In this document: piece after piece, positions 55,809-64,000 of the stretch
How the letters are laid out: the number at the start of each line of letters is the position of its first letter
How positions within the stretch are numbered: position 1 is the stretch's first letter
Assembly (NCBI RefSeq): GCF_001447995.1
Contig: NZ_LDPE01000002.1
Span: 496,001-560,000, forward strand
DNA: 64,000 nucleotides
From: Maribacter dokdonensis DSW-8
GTDB taxonomy: Bacteria > Bacteroidota > Bacteroidia > Flavobacteriales > Flavobacteriaceae
Direction: 5' to 3'
Position numbers and translations under genes: made by a program
Notes under the pieces: generated by a model
The model's database searches: none
The model's input: only the letters and a program-made list of their open reading frames with translations
Told to the model about the DNA's origin: nothing

Positions 55809-55842
55809 GCTATAATAGCGTTATAAACTTAAGCGTTTATAA
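55809..55842. promoter_or_regulatory. Two adjacent palindromes upstream of carbonic anhydrase
   Basis: GCTAT-A-ATAGC (55809-55819) and TTATAAAC-TTAAGC-GTTTATAA (55821-55842, 8-bp arms), 50-80 bp upstream of the carbonic anhydrase start. Candidate regulator binding sites; no consensus -7 box is apparent. Confidence 0.5.
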
Positions 55843-55895
55843 AGTTTGGGTAAGTCATATGGACATTATTTTTTATTGTGTGTTAAAGGTACTGT

Positions 55896-57488
55896 TTAAC
55901 TTAAGCTTAAATTAGATTTTGGTTTTTGCTTAAAAAACTCAATATAGCTAGGAGGGTTTTCAACCACACCTCTTTTGGAAATTAACTTAATATCAATATT
56001 TCTCTCCTTTGCCTTTAGGCTAAAATCCTCTAAAATTTCAATGATATCATAATCTAAATATCTAGTTTTCATAACATCCAATTCTAGGTAGGTGCCTTCT
56101 GGTAAACTGTCAAGTTCTTTTAAAATAGCTCCTTTGTTAATAAAAGTCACTTCTTCTGCTAAAGTCATTTTTATTTTGTTTTTACCATCACTATTATCTT
56201 CAATATGCAAAAAATGAGAGTTTTGGTAATTTTTTAAAAGAATAACGATAATACCAACAGCAAGACCTAAACTAATACCTATCAGTAAATCCGTAAATAC
56301 GATGCCTAATACGGTTACAAAAAATGGAATAGATTGTTTCCAGCCAAGTTTGTACATTTTCATGAATAACGATGGTTTTGCTAGTTTAAAACCTACAATA
56401 AATAAAATTGCAGCTAAAACCGATAGCGGAATCATATTCAACAAAGTTGGTATTAAAATCACCGAAATCAACAGCAAGAATCCATGTATGATAGCCGATA
56501 ACTTGGTTCTACCACCAGATTGAATGTTCGCGGAACTACGAACAATTACCTGTGTAATAGGCAAACCACCGATCAATCCAGATATGATGTTACCGGTACC
56601 TTGTGCTAATAATTCTCTGTTTGTTGGAGTAACATTTTTATGTGGATCTAACTTATCCGTAGCCTCAACACACAGTAATGTTTCTAAACTTGCTACCAAG
56701 GCAATGGTAAATCCTGTTACCCATACCTGAGGATTGGTTATGGCACTAAAGTTTGGAAAACTGAACTGACCAATAAATGATGCTGCATCTTCAGGAACTG
56801 GAACACTCACCAAATGATCTTTAGATATACCAAGTACTTCACTATCTTGGGTGACGATATAAAATATAATACCAACGGCAACCGCTACCAAAGGACCTTG
56901 TACCAATTGGAAGATTTTTCCTTTTTTAGACAGCACCTTATCCCATAGTAACAAAATAGATAGTCCTATAATTGCAATAAGGGTTGCACCCGGACTTATA
57001 TTGTTGATGGTATTTAGAATTTCTGAAAAGGTGTTCTCTCCATCAACTTGAAAAAATGCCCAATCACCTTCTGGGTCGGCGTCATATCCAAAAAAGTGAG
57101 GAATCTGTTTTAATATAATAATGATACCTATACCGGTAAGCATACCTTTAATAACAGAAGACGGAAAATAATAACCAATAACACCTGCTTTTAAAACACC
57201 GAAAATTAATTGGATAATTCCACCTAAAACCACGGCAACCAAGAAATTTTGATAACCGCCCAAAGTACCAATGGCAGTAAGTACTATTGCCGCCAATCCG
57301 GCAGCTGGACCACTAACACCAATTTTAGAGCCACTAAGTCCGCCGACTACGACACCTCCAATTATACCGGCAATTAAACCTGAAAACAAGGGAGCTCCAC
57401 TAGCTAATGCAATACCTAAACATAAAGGTAGCGCAACGAAAAATACAACGATACTCGCTGGAATATCACTTTTAATATGTTTGAACAT
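55896..57488 (-). CDS. SulP family anion transporter with STAS domain (probable bicarbonate transporter)
   Basis: 530 residues from the ATG at 57488 (an upstream TTG at 57497 is less likely). About eleven to fourteen predicted helices with SulP motifs (ALPLCLGIALASGAPLFSG, SGPAAGLAAIVLTAIG, ASLETLLCVEATDKLDP) and a C-terminal STAS domain (about 440-515; TYLELDVMKTRYLDYDIIEI). SulP proteins move sulfate, bicarbonate or other anions; the neighbouring carbonic anhydrase favours bicarbonate, as in BicA-like systems, but this is inference. Confidence 0.9.
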   Translation of the reverse strand: MFKHIKSDIPASIVVFFVALPLCLGIALASGAPLFSGLIAGIIGGVVVGGLSGSKIGVSGPAAGLAAIVLTAIGTLGGYQNFLVAVVLGGIIQLIFGVLKAGVIGYYFPSSVIKGMLTGIGIIIILKQIPHFFGYDADPEGDWAFFQVDGENTFSEILNTINNISPGATLIAIIGLSILLLWDKVLSKKGKIFQLVQGPLVAVAVGIIFYIVTQDSEVLGISKDHLVSVPVPEDAASFIGQFSFPNFSAITNPQVWVTGFTIALVASLETLLCVEATDKLDPHKNVTPTNRELLAQGTGNIISGLIGGLPITQVIVRSSANIQSGGRTKLSAIIHGFLLLISVILIPTLLNMIPLSVLAAILFIVGFKLAKPSLFMKMYKLGWKQSIPFFVTVLGIVFTDLLIGISLGLAVGIIVILLKNYQNSHFLHIEDNSDGKNKIKMTLAEEVTFINKGAILKELDSLPEGTYLELDVMKTRYLDYDIIEILEDFSLKAKERNIDIKLISKRGVVENPPSYIEFFKQKPKSNLSLS

Positions 57489-57549
57489 GAAATACAAAAT
57501 TTTGCCCTAAACTAAGGGCAGATTAGTTAAAATATTGAAAACGGTACAA

Positions 57550-57843
57550 TTAACTAATATAATCTGGCGGGGGAGAAAAGACTTCTAAATATAAATCTAG
57601 ATATCCTATTTTATTGTTGTTTCCAATTACGGAATTTTCATAAATTGAAATGAATGAAAAATCAATAAAATTTTCATTTACAAATTTTTCTTCCCCTAAG
57701 GATTTTTTACCGGATTCTTGCTCTTCTTCGTTTAAATTGGTAATAACAATAGGGTTTTCAACATCGCACAGGGTAATAATGCTTGGTGCAGTAATTGCAA
57801 AAAGCCAAAATATTAAAAGAGTTAAACGTGCGATTAATTGCAT
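57550..57843 (-). CDS. Small secreted protein of unknown function
   Basis: 97 residues. Signal peptide or helix at the N-terminus (LTLLIFWLFAITAPSI), then a short soluble tail with an acidic stretch (NLNEEEQESGKK) and the ending LEVFSPPPDYIS. No family recognised. It sits upstream of the SulP gene on the same strand (61-bp gap), resembling in layout the secreted protein upstream of efflux operon 1. Confidence 0.6.
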   Translation of the reverse strand: MQLIARLTLLIFWLFAITAPSIITLCDVENPIVITNLNEEEQESGKKSLGEEKFVNENFIDFSFISIYENSVIGNNNKIGYLDLYLEVFSPPPDYIS

Positions 57844-57902
57844 ATACTAAAATAAGAAAGGTAAAGATAGTACCCAAACGGGTATAAACTGTTAACAAGG
57901 TA

Positions 57903-58664
57903 CTAAAAATCCTTTAACAATCTTATATCATCTTGCGGTAACCAACCCGTTTTACCGTCCGTTAGTTTAATTTTTTTCCAGTCTTCCAATTGGTCTAGAA
58001 CATTCACCTTTGTACCGGCATGTATTACAAAAACTTCAGCGCTGGTGGTATTGGGTTCCGCTTTAACGGTACTCTCTTCTGCAAAAACAATTGCTGGTTG
58101 GTCTTTGTCAAAATCAGCTCTTTGCACGTAAGCAAACAATACCGAAATTATACAGAAAAACAGTGCGAGTAAACTACCAATAAACGTAAATCTTTTTCTA
58201 GTTGAATAGTTGGAATAATAAAATAAAATATAAAGTAGTACAAAAAGGATCATGAAGGTTATTCCCAAATATGCCCATTGGTCAAAGGTTAGTTTACCGG
58301 TAACGTTTTTATAAAGTCTAGCCAAACCAGTCTCGGGCATGGTATCAATAGCGTCTATGGTCATATTTTGAGCATAGCTAAGATTGGTTTTTATTTCTTG
58401 ATCATTTGGCGATAGTAGCAGGGCTTTTTCATAGAAATAGATACTTTCTGCAATCTTATTTTGTTTGTAATAAGCATTGCCCAGGTTATAATACAGGGCA
58501 GATGAATGCTTACCATTATCCAGGATATTGTTATAAAAACTTACCGCTTTCCCATAATCTCCCGCATTATATGCATCGGTAGCCTGCTCAAACAATTGAT
58601 CGTTCTGAGCGGTACACAGTAGAACCATAAATAGGCCAATAAGAGTAACTAGCTTTTTGAACAT
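57903..58664 (-). CDS. batE: BatE: TPR and SH3-like domain membrane protein
   Basis: 253 residues. Signal peptide (IGLFMVLLCTAQ), TPR units (about 25-100; ALYYNLGNAYYKQNKIAESI), two helices (about 130-150 and 160-182) and a C-terminal bacterial SH3 domain (VKAEPNTTSAEVFVIHAGTK). Last gene of the bat operon, 2 bp after batD. In Bacteroidota the Bat proteins form a periplasmic/inner-membrane complex linked to oxygen tolerance and envelope homeostasis. Confidence 0.88.
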   Translation of the reverse strand: MFKKLVTLIGLFMVLLCTAQNDQLFEQATDAYNAGDYGKAVSFYNNILDNGKHSSALYYNLGNAYYKQNKIAESIYFYEKALLLSPNDQEIKTNLSYAQNMTIDAIDTMPETGLARLYKNVTGKLTFDQWAYLGITFMILFVLLYILFYYSNYSTRKRFTFIGSLLALFFCIISVLFAYVQRADFDKDQPAIVFAEESTVKAEPNTTSAEVFVIHAGTKVNVLDQLEDWKKIKLTDGKTGWLPQDDIRLLKDF

Positions 58665-58666
58665 GT

Positions 58667-60457
58667 TTATAATTGTTTATCCATTATAGAAATTACTTCG
58701 CTCGCTTTATCATAATCTGCCTGCATCTGTACATTTGAAAAAGGGCTGTACCTAGCAGCTTCGCAGTTTTTAAGTAATGCTATAAAACTATCAACAGTGG
58801 TAGGGTCTATATTTTTTTCAGTGAGTAATTCGGTAATTTTATCTTTACTGAACTCTGAGGTCTCAATTTTTAACTTGGCTTTCAGGTAATTATGAAGAGC
58901 TCTTTCTAAGGCAATATAAAAGGAGTCTTTGTTACCCAATTCTTTTCTGGCCGCAGATAAATATTTACGTGCCAATTTGTTTGCCTTTCTTATTTTATTA
59001 CCTACAATATCGCCGGCCATTGCATCTCTCTTCTTTCTAAATACTATTGCAATAGGGATTAATAATAATGGGCATAACAACCAAAGGTAAAATGAGGTGG
59101 AACCAAAAAAATAGGAATAACCTTTTCCGGATAAATTAGGGTTCAACTTGATAAAATTGAATTGATTTCCACTGGCGACAACCGATTGTTTTTGATTATT
59201 GGTAGAAGCAGAAGCATTGAAAGATGCGCTTAGAGGTCCTTCTAAAACATTGATTACTATTTCATCTGAGGTAAGTGTGGCATATTTACCTGTTGATGGA
59301 TTAAAATAGCTAAAGTTTAAAGATGGAATTGGGTATTTTCCTCTAAATGATGGTACAATGGTATATTGGTTGCTTACCTTACCCTGCATGCCGGCCAATG
59401 TAGTTCTGACCCCTTCCGTAAATTCTGGCTCATAAACTTCTAAGGCACTTGGAAGTTCAAGTTCAGGAAGCTTAAACAGTTTAAGATTTCCTTTTCCACT
59501 AACTTCTACGGTAGCTTGCAAAGATTCAGAGGCATTTAAACTTGTTTTACTAGTAGTTACGGCAAAATCAAAATCCCCAACGGCGCCGTTAAAATTGGCG
59601 GGCTGATTATCTAATGGTAAAGGTTTCACATTAATAGTCCTATTACCGGCAGATACGGTTTTATTTGTTTGAGCGTACATACGCTGACCAAAGAAATCTC
59701 TTCTTCCTGTGGGTACGTCTACGGTAACATCTAGGGATAAGGGTTCTATATCTAGTTTACCGGATTTTTGGGGATACAATACTACACGTTTTAATATGAC
59801 ATAGCGATAAGGTTTTCCCTTATATATACCATTTTGGGCACTTAGGGCATTCACTTTAATGTCTTGGCTCCAAAAATTATTGTAAGTAGGATTGTCCAAC
59901 GGTTGATAGTTGGATACACTAATATTAGGACTCACATACAACTTGTAAATAACCGTAATAGCTTCGTTTAAATATGGGTTGGATTTAGAGACTTCTGCAA
60001 CTAAATGTAAATTTTCATCGGCAATATCATCAGCGGTCATTTGATCGCTTGGTTTGTCTACCGCGGCAGTAACCTCAACATCTTGCGCTAGTGATTTATA
60101 GGTCTCGCCACCAATAACAATAGTAGCCTGTTTTATGGTAAACTTACCCCTGGCGGTAGGTGCCAAGGTGTATGAATATGATTTGGAATAACTTCTAACC
60201 CCGTTGATCCAAGATGAACTTATAGATTGCGACGGACCCATAATAACTTTGAAACCAGTAAAGTCCGGAGGGCTAAAATTATCACCATCACGGTTCATGA
60301 CAAAGTCTACCCTTAACCTTTCATTGATGCCAAGCTTTGGTTTGCTCAACTTCATTTCAAAAGTAACGTCATTATTGCCTTGGGCCATCATCAAAACAGA
60401 TGATAGAAAAACGGTTAATACTAACCCTAGTTTAGTTATGGACTTAAAGTCTACCAA
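58667..60457 (-). CDS. batD: BatD: oxygen-tolerance protein, large periplasmic beta-domain protein
   Basis: 596 residues. N-terminal signal, BatD-type beta domains (FEMKLSKPKLGINERLRVDF, KSNPYLNEAITVIYKLYVS, KTSLNASESLQATVEVSGKG), one helix near 455-475 (SFYLWLLCPLLLIPIAIVF) and a cytosolic helical tail. The start is TTG at 60457, overlapping batC by 7 bp; the first ATG would remove the signal peptide. Middle-distal gene of the bat operon. Confidence 0.9.
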   Translation of the reverse strand: MVDFKSITKLGLVLTVFLSSVLMMAQGNNDVTFEMKLSKPKLGINERLRVDFVMNRDGDNFSPPDFTGFKVIMGPSQSISSSWINGVRSYSKSYSYTLAPTARGKFTIKQATIVIGGETYKSLAQDVEVTAAVDKPSDQMTADDIADENLHLVAEVSKSNPYLNEAITVIYKLYVSPNISVSNYQPLDNPTYNNFWSQDIKVNALSAQNGIYKGKPYRYVILKRVVLYPQKSGKLDIEPLSLDVTVDVPTGRRDFFGQRMYAQTNKTVSAGNRTINVKPLPLDNQPANFNGAVGDFDFAVTTSKTSLNASESLQATVEVSGKGNLKLFKLPELELPSALEVYEPEFTEGVRTTLAGMQGKVSNQYTIVPSFRGKYPIPSLNFSYFNPSTGKYATLTSDEIVINVLEGPLSASFNASASTNNQKQSVVASGNQFNFIKLNPNLSGKGYSYFFGSTSFYLWLLCPLLLIPIAIVFRKKRDAMAGDIVGNKIRKANKLARKYLSAARKELGNKDSFYIALERALHNYLKAKLKIETSEFSKDKITELLTEKNIDPTTVDSFIALLKNCEAARYSPFSNVQMQADYDKASEVISIMDKQL

Positions 60458-61323
60458 TCCTTTTCGTTTTTAATTTTAGCACCTTTTACTTTCTTGGCAT
60501 CAATTTTATCTTGAACCTTTTTCTCTGCATTTTGCATTGCCCTTAATAAGTTCTCAACTTGTTGCTTGGAAAGTTGGTTAGGTCTGGGTTGTTGTTGGTT
60601 CTGTTCATTTTCTCCATCACCTTGTTCAGGCTTTTTTTGTTGATCAGATTTATTGTCCCCGTCACCTTCACTATTATCATCTTTTTTCTCTTCATCTTGA
60701 TCCCCTTCATCACCCTTGTCACCGTCTTCACCTTGATCTTTCTTATCCTCGTTTTCTCCTTCGTCCTTTTTGTCTTGATCTTTATTCTCGTCTTGATTCT
60801 CTTTGTCCTTGTCCTTATCGTCTTGGTTCTGTTTATTTTCGTCTTGATCTTTTTTAAGAAGCTCTTTTGCCAAAGCTAGGTTATAACGGGTTTCCTCATC
60901 GGTTGGATCGTTACGCAATGCTTCCTTATATGCCTCAACAGCCTTGGCGTAATCTTTACGTTTCATGAAAACATTGCCCATATTATGGTAGGCTTTGTGT
61001 TTGTCAGCTTTGGAGGTAGAGGTCTCACCAGCTTCCTTAAACCTGCTAAATGCTTCATTATACGTTTCATTATTATAATAAGCATTACCTAAATTATAGG
61101 GTGCGGCGCTATTATCCGGGCTTTTGGAAATCGCTTTTCTGTAATCTACTTCGGCGGCAATAAAATTGTCTTCTGATAAAGCCTTGTTACCATCCCAAGT
61201 TAAATTGGTAGATAACCTTAAAGCTTTTTCTTTTTCCTTCTCGTCTACCTCTTGAGCAAAAGATGAAAAGCAAACAAGAAGTAATACTAAAATTGTGCTT
61301 GTGTTATTCATTTCTTTTCTCAT
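60451..61323 (-). CDS. batC: BatC: TPR protein with acidic low-complexity domain
   Basis: 290 residues. Signal peptide (ILVLLLVCFSSFAQ), three TPR units (about 45-150; AAPYNLGNAYYNNETYNEAF, AYHNMGNVFMKRKDYAKAV) and then about 95 residues rich in Asp, Glu, Lys, Gln and Asn (DKDKENQDENKDQDKKDEG), highly charged and disordered. The Met at residue 5 (61311) is an alternative start giving an 8-bp overlap with batB (ATGAATAA). Confidence 0.9.
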   Translation of the reverse strand: MRKEMNNTSTILVLLLVCFSSFAQEVDEKEKEKALRLSTNLTWDGNKALSEDNFIAAEVDYRKAISKSPDNSAAPYNLGNAYYNNETYNEAFSRFKEAGETSTSKADKHKAYHNMGNVFMKRKDYAKAVEAYKEALRNDPTDEETRYNLALAKELLKKDQDENKQNQDDKDKDKENQDENKDQDKKDEGENEDKKDQGEDGDKGDEGDQDEEKKDDNSEGDGDNKSDQQKKPEQGDGENEQNQQQPRPNQLSKQQVENLLRAMQNAEKKVQDKIDAKKVKGAKIKNEKDW

Positions 61324-62350
61324 TGAACAAATTGAGTTTCTTTAACCAGCTTGTCTTGCGGTCCAAGATAAAAATATCTAAAAAGAGAAGCAATAGTGCC
61401 CCGCCAATAAACCATTGAAACTGATCTTTATATTCTGCGAATTGTTTGGCTTCAAATTCTTTTTTATCCATTTTCAACAATTCTTCTTTTATGAACTCTA
61501 CGGCAGCATCAGTGTTAGACCCGTCAATATATTGTCCGTCACCTTCACTTGCTATATCTACTAGAACACTCTCGTTTAATTTTGTAATTACGGTTTCACC
61601 TTGACTATCTTTCTTCAGGCTTTCTAGTATACCGTTTCTTTTAATGGGTATAGGAGCTCCCTTTTCTTTACCAACACCAATAGTATAAATAATGATTCCT
61701 TCATCTGCAGCATCTTCAACAGCGTCTATAGTTGATCCTTCTGAGTGATCTTCACCGTCAGAAATTATAAATAGAACCCGGTTGGTTTGTTCGGCATCAT
61801 CGTAGTAAGTAGTGGCCAATTCAATAGCTTGGTCAATTGCCGTACCTTGTGATGTTAGCATATCTGTATTCATACTTTGCAAAAACATCTTTGCAGCACC
61901 ATAATCAGTGGTAATAGGTAGTTGCGGGTAGGCTTGACCGGCATAGGCAATTATACCTATTCTATCGCTTGCCAGTTGGTTGATAATTTCGGAGACCAAA
62001 CGTTTGGCCTTCTCCAAACGATTGGGGGCAATGTCTTCTGCCAGCATACTTTTACTGACATCAACAGCAAAAACAATATCTACACCTTCACGTTTAACGG
62101 TTTCTAGTTTTGTGCCAATTTTAGGGTTGACCAAACCAATGATCAATAAAGCCAAGGCCAATATAAATACCACAAGTTTAATACCACCTTTGTTGTATGA
62201 ACGGTTGGGCGTTAGCCTTTTTAATAGATCGGTATTTGCAAATTTTTTCTGTGTTCTCTTTTTCCAAACCAATAACAAAAGGAACAGTACCACTATCACC
62301 GGAATGATAATAAGCAAATAGAAATATATTTTTTCGTCGTACTGTATCAT
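61304..62350 (-). CDS. batB: BatB: membrane-anchored VWA-domain protein
   Basis: 348 residues from the ATG at 62350; an in-frame TTG at 62359 is less likely. N-terminal helices, then a von Willebrand A domain with MIDAS motif VFAVDVSKSML (DxSxS), and ITTDYGAAKMFL and ISDGEDHSEG for metal coordination; a helix near the C-terminus (FIGGALLLLFLDIFIL). Acts with BatA in the same complex. It starts 1 bp after the batA stop. Confidence 0.93.
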   Translation of the reverse strand: MIQYDEKIYFYLLIIIPVIVVLFLLLLVWKKRTQKKFANTDLLKRLTPNRSYNKGGIKLVVFILALALLIIGLVNPKIGTKLETVKREGVDIVFAVDVSKSMLAEDIAPNRLEKAKRLVSEIINQLASDRIGIIAYAGQAYPQLPITTDYGAAKMFLQSMNTDMLTSQGTAIDQAIELATTYYDDAEQTNRVLFIISDGEDHSEGSTIDAVEDAADEGIIIYTIGVGKEKGAPIPIKRNGILESLKKDSQGETVITKLNESVLVDIASEGDGQYIDGSNTDAAVEFIKEELLKMDKKEFEAKQFAEYKDQFQWFIGGALLLLFLDIFILDRKTSWLKKLNLFNEKRNE

Positions 62351-62351
62351 A

Positions 62352-63350
62352 TTATACAAAGCTTCTAAATACCGTGTTTCTTAATATCCATTCTAACAAA
62401 AGCAACCCTAGTGCCAAAAGTGCCCAAAATCTAAATTTCTCTTCGTAACGATAATATTTAAATTCCTCTACTTCGGTTTTTTCTAACTTATTGATCTCAT
62501 CGTAGATTTCTTCCAATGACTCATTGTCCGTAGCTCTAAAATATCTACCACCCGTAGCACTTGCAATGTCTTTTAGAAGATTTTCATCGATTTCTACTTG
62601 TCTCATGCCATATCTAAAAGAACCATCTGGATTGTATTGTATGGGAGTTAAAGCATTTCCGTTAGTTCCTATAGCGATGGTATACGTTTTAATGCCAAAT
62701 TCAATAGCTAGGTCTGCAGCCGTCTGCGGCTCTATAAAACCAGAATTGTTTACACCATCGGTCAATAAAATGATAATTTTACTTTTTGCCGTACTCTCTT
62801 TAAGTCGGTTTACAGAGGTTGCCAGCCCCATACCAATGGCAGTACCGTCATCCAATTGTCCATAAGTAATTTCAGACAGCGCGTTGAGCACTATAGATTT
62901 GTCTGTGGTAATAGGTGTTTTTGTGTAACCTTCACCGGCATATACAACAAGACCTATACGATCGTTTGGTCTCTCTTTTATAAAATCTGCGGCAACTTTC
63001 TTTAATGCCGATAATCTATTGGGTTTTAGATCGCGTGCCAACATACTTGAAGACACGTCTATGGCCATAACAATATCAATACCCTTTGTAGTTTTTGTTC
63101 TGGTAGAAATATCCTCGGTCTGTGGTCTTGCCAGCGCAACTATAATGGCGCCCAAAGCCAGTAATCTTAATAAGAAAAGTACTGGTTTAAGTTTTGGTAA
63201 AATACTGTTATGGCTAAATCCTTTGGCACTAGAAATTCGTAGTGATGCAGTTTGCTCTTTTTGTTTAAAGATATACCACACAATTGCCAATGGCAGTAAT
63301 AGGAACAGCCAAAAGAAATCAGGATTTGCAAATGATATATTATCGAACAT
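62352..63350 (-). CDS. batA: BatA: membrane-anchored VWA-domain protein
   Basis: 332 residues. Two N-terminal helices (FFWLFLLLPLAIVWYIF; LFLLRLLALGAIIVALA), a VWA domain with MIDAS MAIDVSSSML and LTDGVNNSGF, and a C-terminal helix (FWALLALGLLLLEWIL). Directly follows the edge gene (TAAATG). batA-batB is the core of this operon across the phylum. Confidence 0.93.
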   Translation of the reverse strand: MFDNISFANPDFFWLFLLLPLAIVWYIFKQKEQTASLRISSAKGFSHNSILPKLKPVLFLLRLLALGAIIVALARPQTEDISTRTKTTKGIDIVMAIDVSSSMLARDLKPNRLSALKKVAADFIKERPNDRIGLVVYAGEGYTKTPITTDKSIVLNALSEITYGQLDDGTAIGMGLATSVNRLKESTAKSKIIILLTDGVNNSGFIEPQTAADLAIEFGIKTYTIAIGTNGNALTPIQYNPDGSFRYGMRQVEIDENLLKDIASATGGRYFRATDNESLEEIYDEINKLEKTEVEEFKYYRYEEKFRFWALLALGLLLLEWILRNTVFRSFV

Positions 63351-64000
63351 TTATGCTTCTGTTTTTACTTCTACCGATGTTAAAATACGGTCTACTATTT
63401 CTTGTGCGTATGTGTCTTCTTCTAACCAGGTGAGTATTACATATTGTTGAAAGCCTTTTCCGCCAAAAAGTAATACTGCATATTCGCCATCAATTAATTC
63501 TTCCGATTCGGGCATAGGAAACTTGCCACTACCAAAAACCTTAACACCTTTTACCCCGCTAATAGTGCTAAATTCCTCTTGTTTGGTAATGATGTTCTTA
63601 GCTCCCTGACTTTCAAAATTTGATAGTATTTGTTCAATGGTCTTATCAAATTCTGGTTCTATATCTTGTTGTGCTAAAGTGATGCTGGTTGTACCAATGT
63701 TAAAAAGTGCAATTGGACTTCTATATTCAAAAGCTTGGATATCCGCTATGGCAGCTTTTGCTTCTGCCGGTAATTTTATCTTTTGGCGTACCAGTACTTG
63801 TGGGGTTTCTAATTGTATTGGCGGAAAACCATAGCTACTTTGTACCCATTCACCTTCTAAAAGCTCTTTTGTTGGGTGGCCCAGAACAGTGTCTTTTAAA
63901 TAACCGAAACCAAATTTAACACCGGCAATGGTAATACCTATCAATATTACTGCTACTGCGGATATTACTGCAATTTGTATTTTTTTCTTTTTTGCCTTTC
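63351..64000 (-). CDS. Membrane-anchored protein of unknown function (5' end beyond window)
   Basis: At least 216 residues visible. Upstream of the TTG at 63944 the frame stays open to the window edge and reads KAKKKKKIQIAVISAVAVI, a basic N-terminus plus a transmembrane helix continuing into LIGITIAGVKFGF, so the true start is probably a few codons outside. The remainder is a soluble alpha/beta domain (EFDKTIEQILSNFESQGAK, GVKGVKVFGSGKF). Its stop abuts the batA ATG, so it is part of the bat operon. No family recognised. Confidence 0.8.
   Translation of the reverse strand, partial: KAKKKKIQIAVISAVAVILIGITIAGVKFGFGYLKDTVLGHPTKELLEGEWVQSSYGFPPIQLETPQVLVRQKIKLPAEAKAAIADIQAFEYRSPIALFNIGTTSITLAQQDIEPEFDKTIEQILSNFESQGAKNIITKQEEFSTISGVKGVKVFGSGKFPMPESEELIDGEYAVLLFGGKGFQQYVILTWLEEDTYAQEIVDRILTSVEVKTEA

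Noticed and set aside
60559..60879. Plus-strand hydrophobic frame of 106 codons
   Set aside because: It is the antisense of the Asp/Glu/Lys-rich low-complexity region of batC; acidic codons read backwards give hydrophobic ones.
1..64000. tRNA or rRNA genes
   Set aside because: No cloverleaf-like or rRNA-like segment was seen in the gaps between genes; a formal tRNA search was not possible.

Overview
The window reads as chromosomal DNA of a marine-type Flavobacteriaceae (Bacteroidota). Supporting this are a SusC/SusD/surface-lipoprotein glycan-uptake operon, a complete batABCDE aerotolerance-type operon, an IPExxxVDY-family protein, a viroplasmin-type RNase H, and several start-proximal promoters of the Bacteroidota type (TTTG, about 19 nt, TAnnTTTG). 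The DNA is AT-rich, and Shine-Dalgarno sites play no visible part in choosing starts. I saw no rRNA, tRNA, CRISPR array, transposase or prophage genes. Genus cannot be fixed from the sequence alone.

Layout. 1-1430: 3' part of a TPR/membrane/HTH regulator cut by the window edge. 1825-8262 (minus): susC-susD-glycan-binding lipoprotein operon without any CAZyme gene beside it, preceded by an 820-bp leader/intergenic region. 9083-12017: an accessory-looking stretch with a TTG-started EEP nuclease, a decayed gene remnant, three uncharacterised genes (one a lipoyl-like domain that has lost its lysine) and an 8-bp x 8 tandem repeat. 12189-15258: operon of SDR, START-domain protein, four-helix membrane protein and AraC regulator. 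15355-17521: sugar MFS transporter and a second SDR. 17524-26092 (minus): an AddA/AddB-like helicase-nuclease pair separated by ompA (with thrombospondin type-3 repeats) and kbl. 26212-26820: Mn-type superoxide dismutase. 26899-27580: a four-copy array of about 75-nt minus-strand units, each with its own intrinsic terminator and -7-like box, best read as a tandem sRNA family; this is the most unusual element in the window.

27685-31881 (minus): purF, a PfkB kinase, and purN overlapping an RNase H gene. 32172-36531 (plus): acpP, fabF, rnc, IPExxxVDY gene, pyk; intrinsic-terminator hairpins lie between acpP and fabF and, unusually, inside the first codons of rnc. 36601-37125: a LOV-like PAS protein without the photoactive cysteine. 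37389-43174 and 46569-52246: two complete HAE1-type RND tripartite efflux operons; the second has a TetR gene at its tail and a GbsR/MarR gene upstream, with two near-identical 18-bp operator-like palindromes in front of the regulator and the pump. Between the pumps lie a small secreted protein, dinB, a CYTH protein and a YciI-like lipoprotein.

52992-64000 (minus): two hypothetical genes and pheS, a beta-carbonic anhydrase next to a SulP/STAS transporter (probable bicarbonate pair), a small secreted protein, then batE-D-C-B-A and the 3' part of a further membrane-anchored gene that runs off the right edge.
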